Assembly (NCBI GenBank): GCA_038223165.1
Contig: JBBRHE010000224.1
Coordinates: forward strand, 1-5,558
Direction: 5' to 3'
DNA: 5,558 nt
Source: DASYHQ01 sp038223165
GTDB lineage: Bacteria > Planctomycetota > Phycisphaerae > Tepidisphaerales > Tepidisphaeraceae
Program-made: the position numbers and the translations under genes
The notes under the pieces: generated by a model
Told to the model about the DNA's origin: nothing
Databases searched by the model: none
Seen by the model: only the letters and a program-made list of their open reading frames with translations
In this document: one piece after another, positions 5,550 through 5,558 of the stretch
Layout: each line of letters opens with the position of its first letter
Numbering within the stretch: the stretch's first letter is position 1

Positions 5550-5558
5550 GAGAACGTA

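Overview
The window is bacterial, moderately GC-rich and accessory-light. It holds one gene cut by the left edge, four complete genes, all on the + strand, and a roughly 750-base gene-free stretch in the middle. The tandem-ACT protein next to a lone RfbD, the absence of clear Shine-Dalgarno sites at most starts, and the two intergenic inverted-repeat families suggest a planctomycete-like genome (Planctomycetota, possibly Phycisphaerae). This is inference from protein style, not a database match.

Left part (1-1716): the C-terminal 47 codons of an unrecognised protein end at 144 and are followed by a clean intrinsic terminator (178-209). Next comes a small protein made of two ACT domains (265-744). 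A near-perfect 30-bp-stem hairpin (751-826) fills almost the whole gap before rfbD (832-1716), which encodes the last enzyme of dTDP-L-rhamnose synthesis. No other rhamnose genes are in view.

Middle (1717-2473): no convincing protein gene. It holds a small hairpin just after rfbD, a candidate small RNA (about 2105-2247) that ends in a strong intrinsic terminator and shows a C-rich, anti-Shine-Dalgarno-like loop, then a 120-bp repeat element with inverted arms (2295-2414), and a strong extended -10 promoter (2455-2463).

Right part (2474-5245): the most interesting unit, a two-gene operon. The first gene encodes a radical SAM protein with a C-terminal helix-hairpin-helix DNA-binding segment (the family named 'putative DNA modification/repair radical SAM protein'). 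Twelve bases later a 501-residue fusion follows: an N-terminal DUF4130 domain joined to a UdgX-type uracil-DNA glycosylase domain that retains the histidine used to crosslink to uracil sites. The three domains recur together in bacteria, but the joint function is, to my knowledge, unsolved. The natural reading is a DNA base modification or repair pathway in which the radical SAM enzyme and DUF4130 act on lesions or uracil sites handled by UdgX. The radical SAM gene appears to be transcribed as a leaderless mRNA, and its tail carries a motif resembling the beta-clamp-binding pentapeptide.

Right edge (5246-5558): no gene; a good sigma70-type promoter (5521-5549) points to a gene beyond the window.
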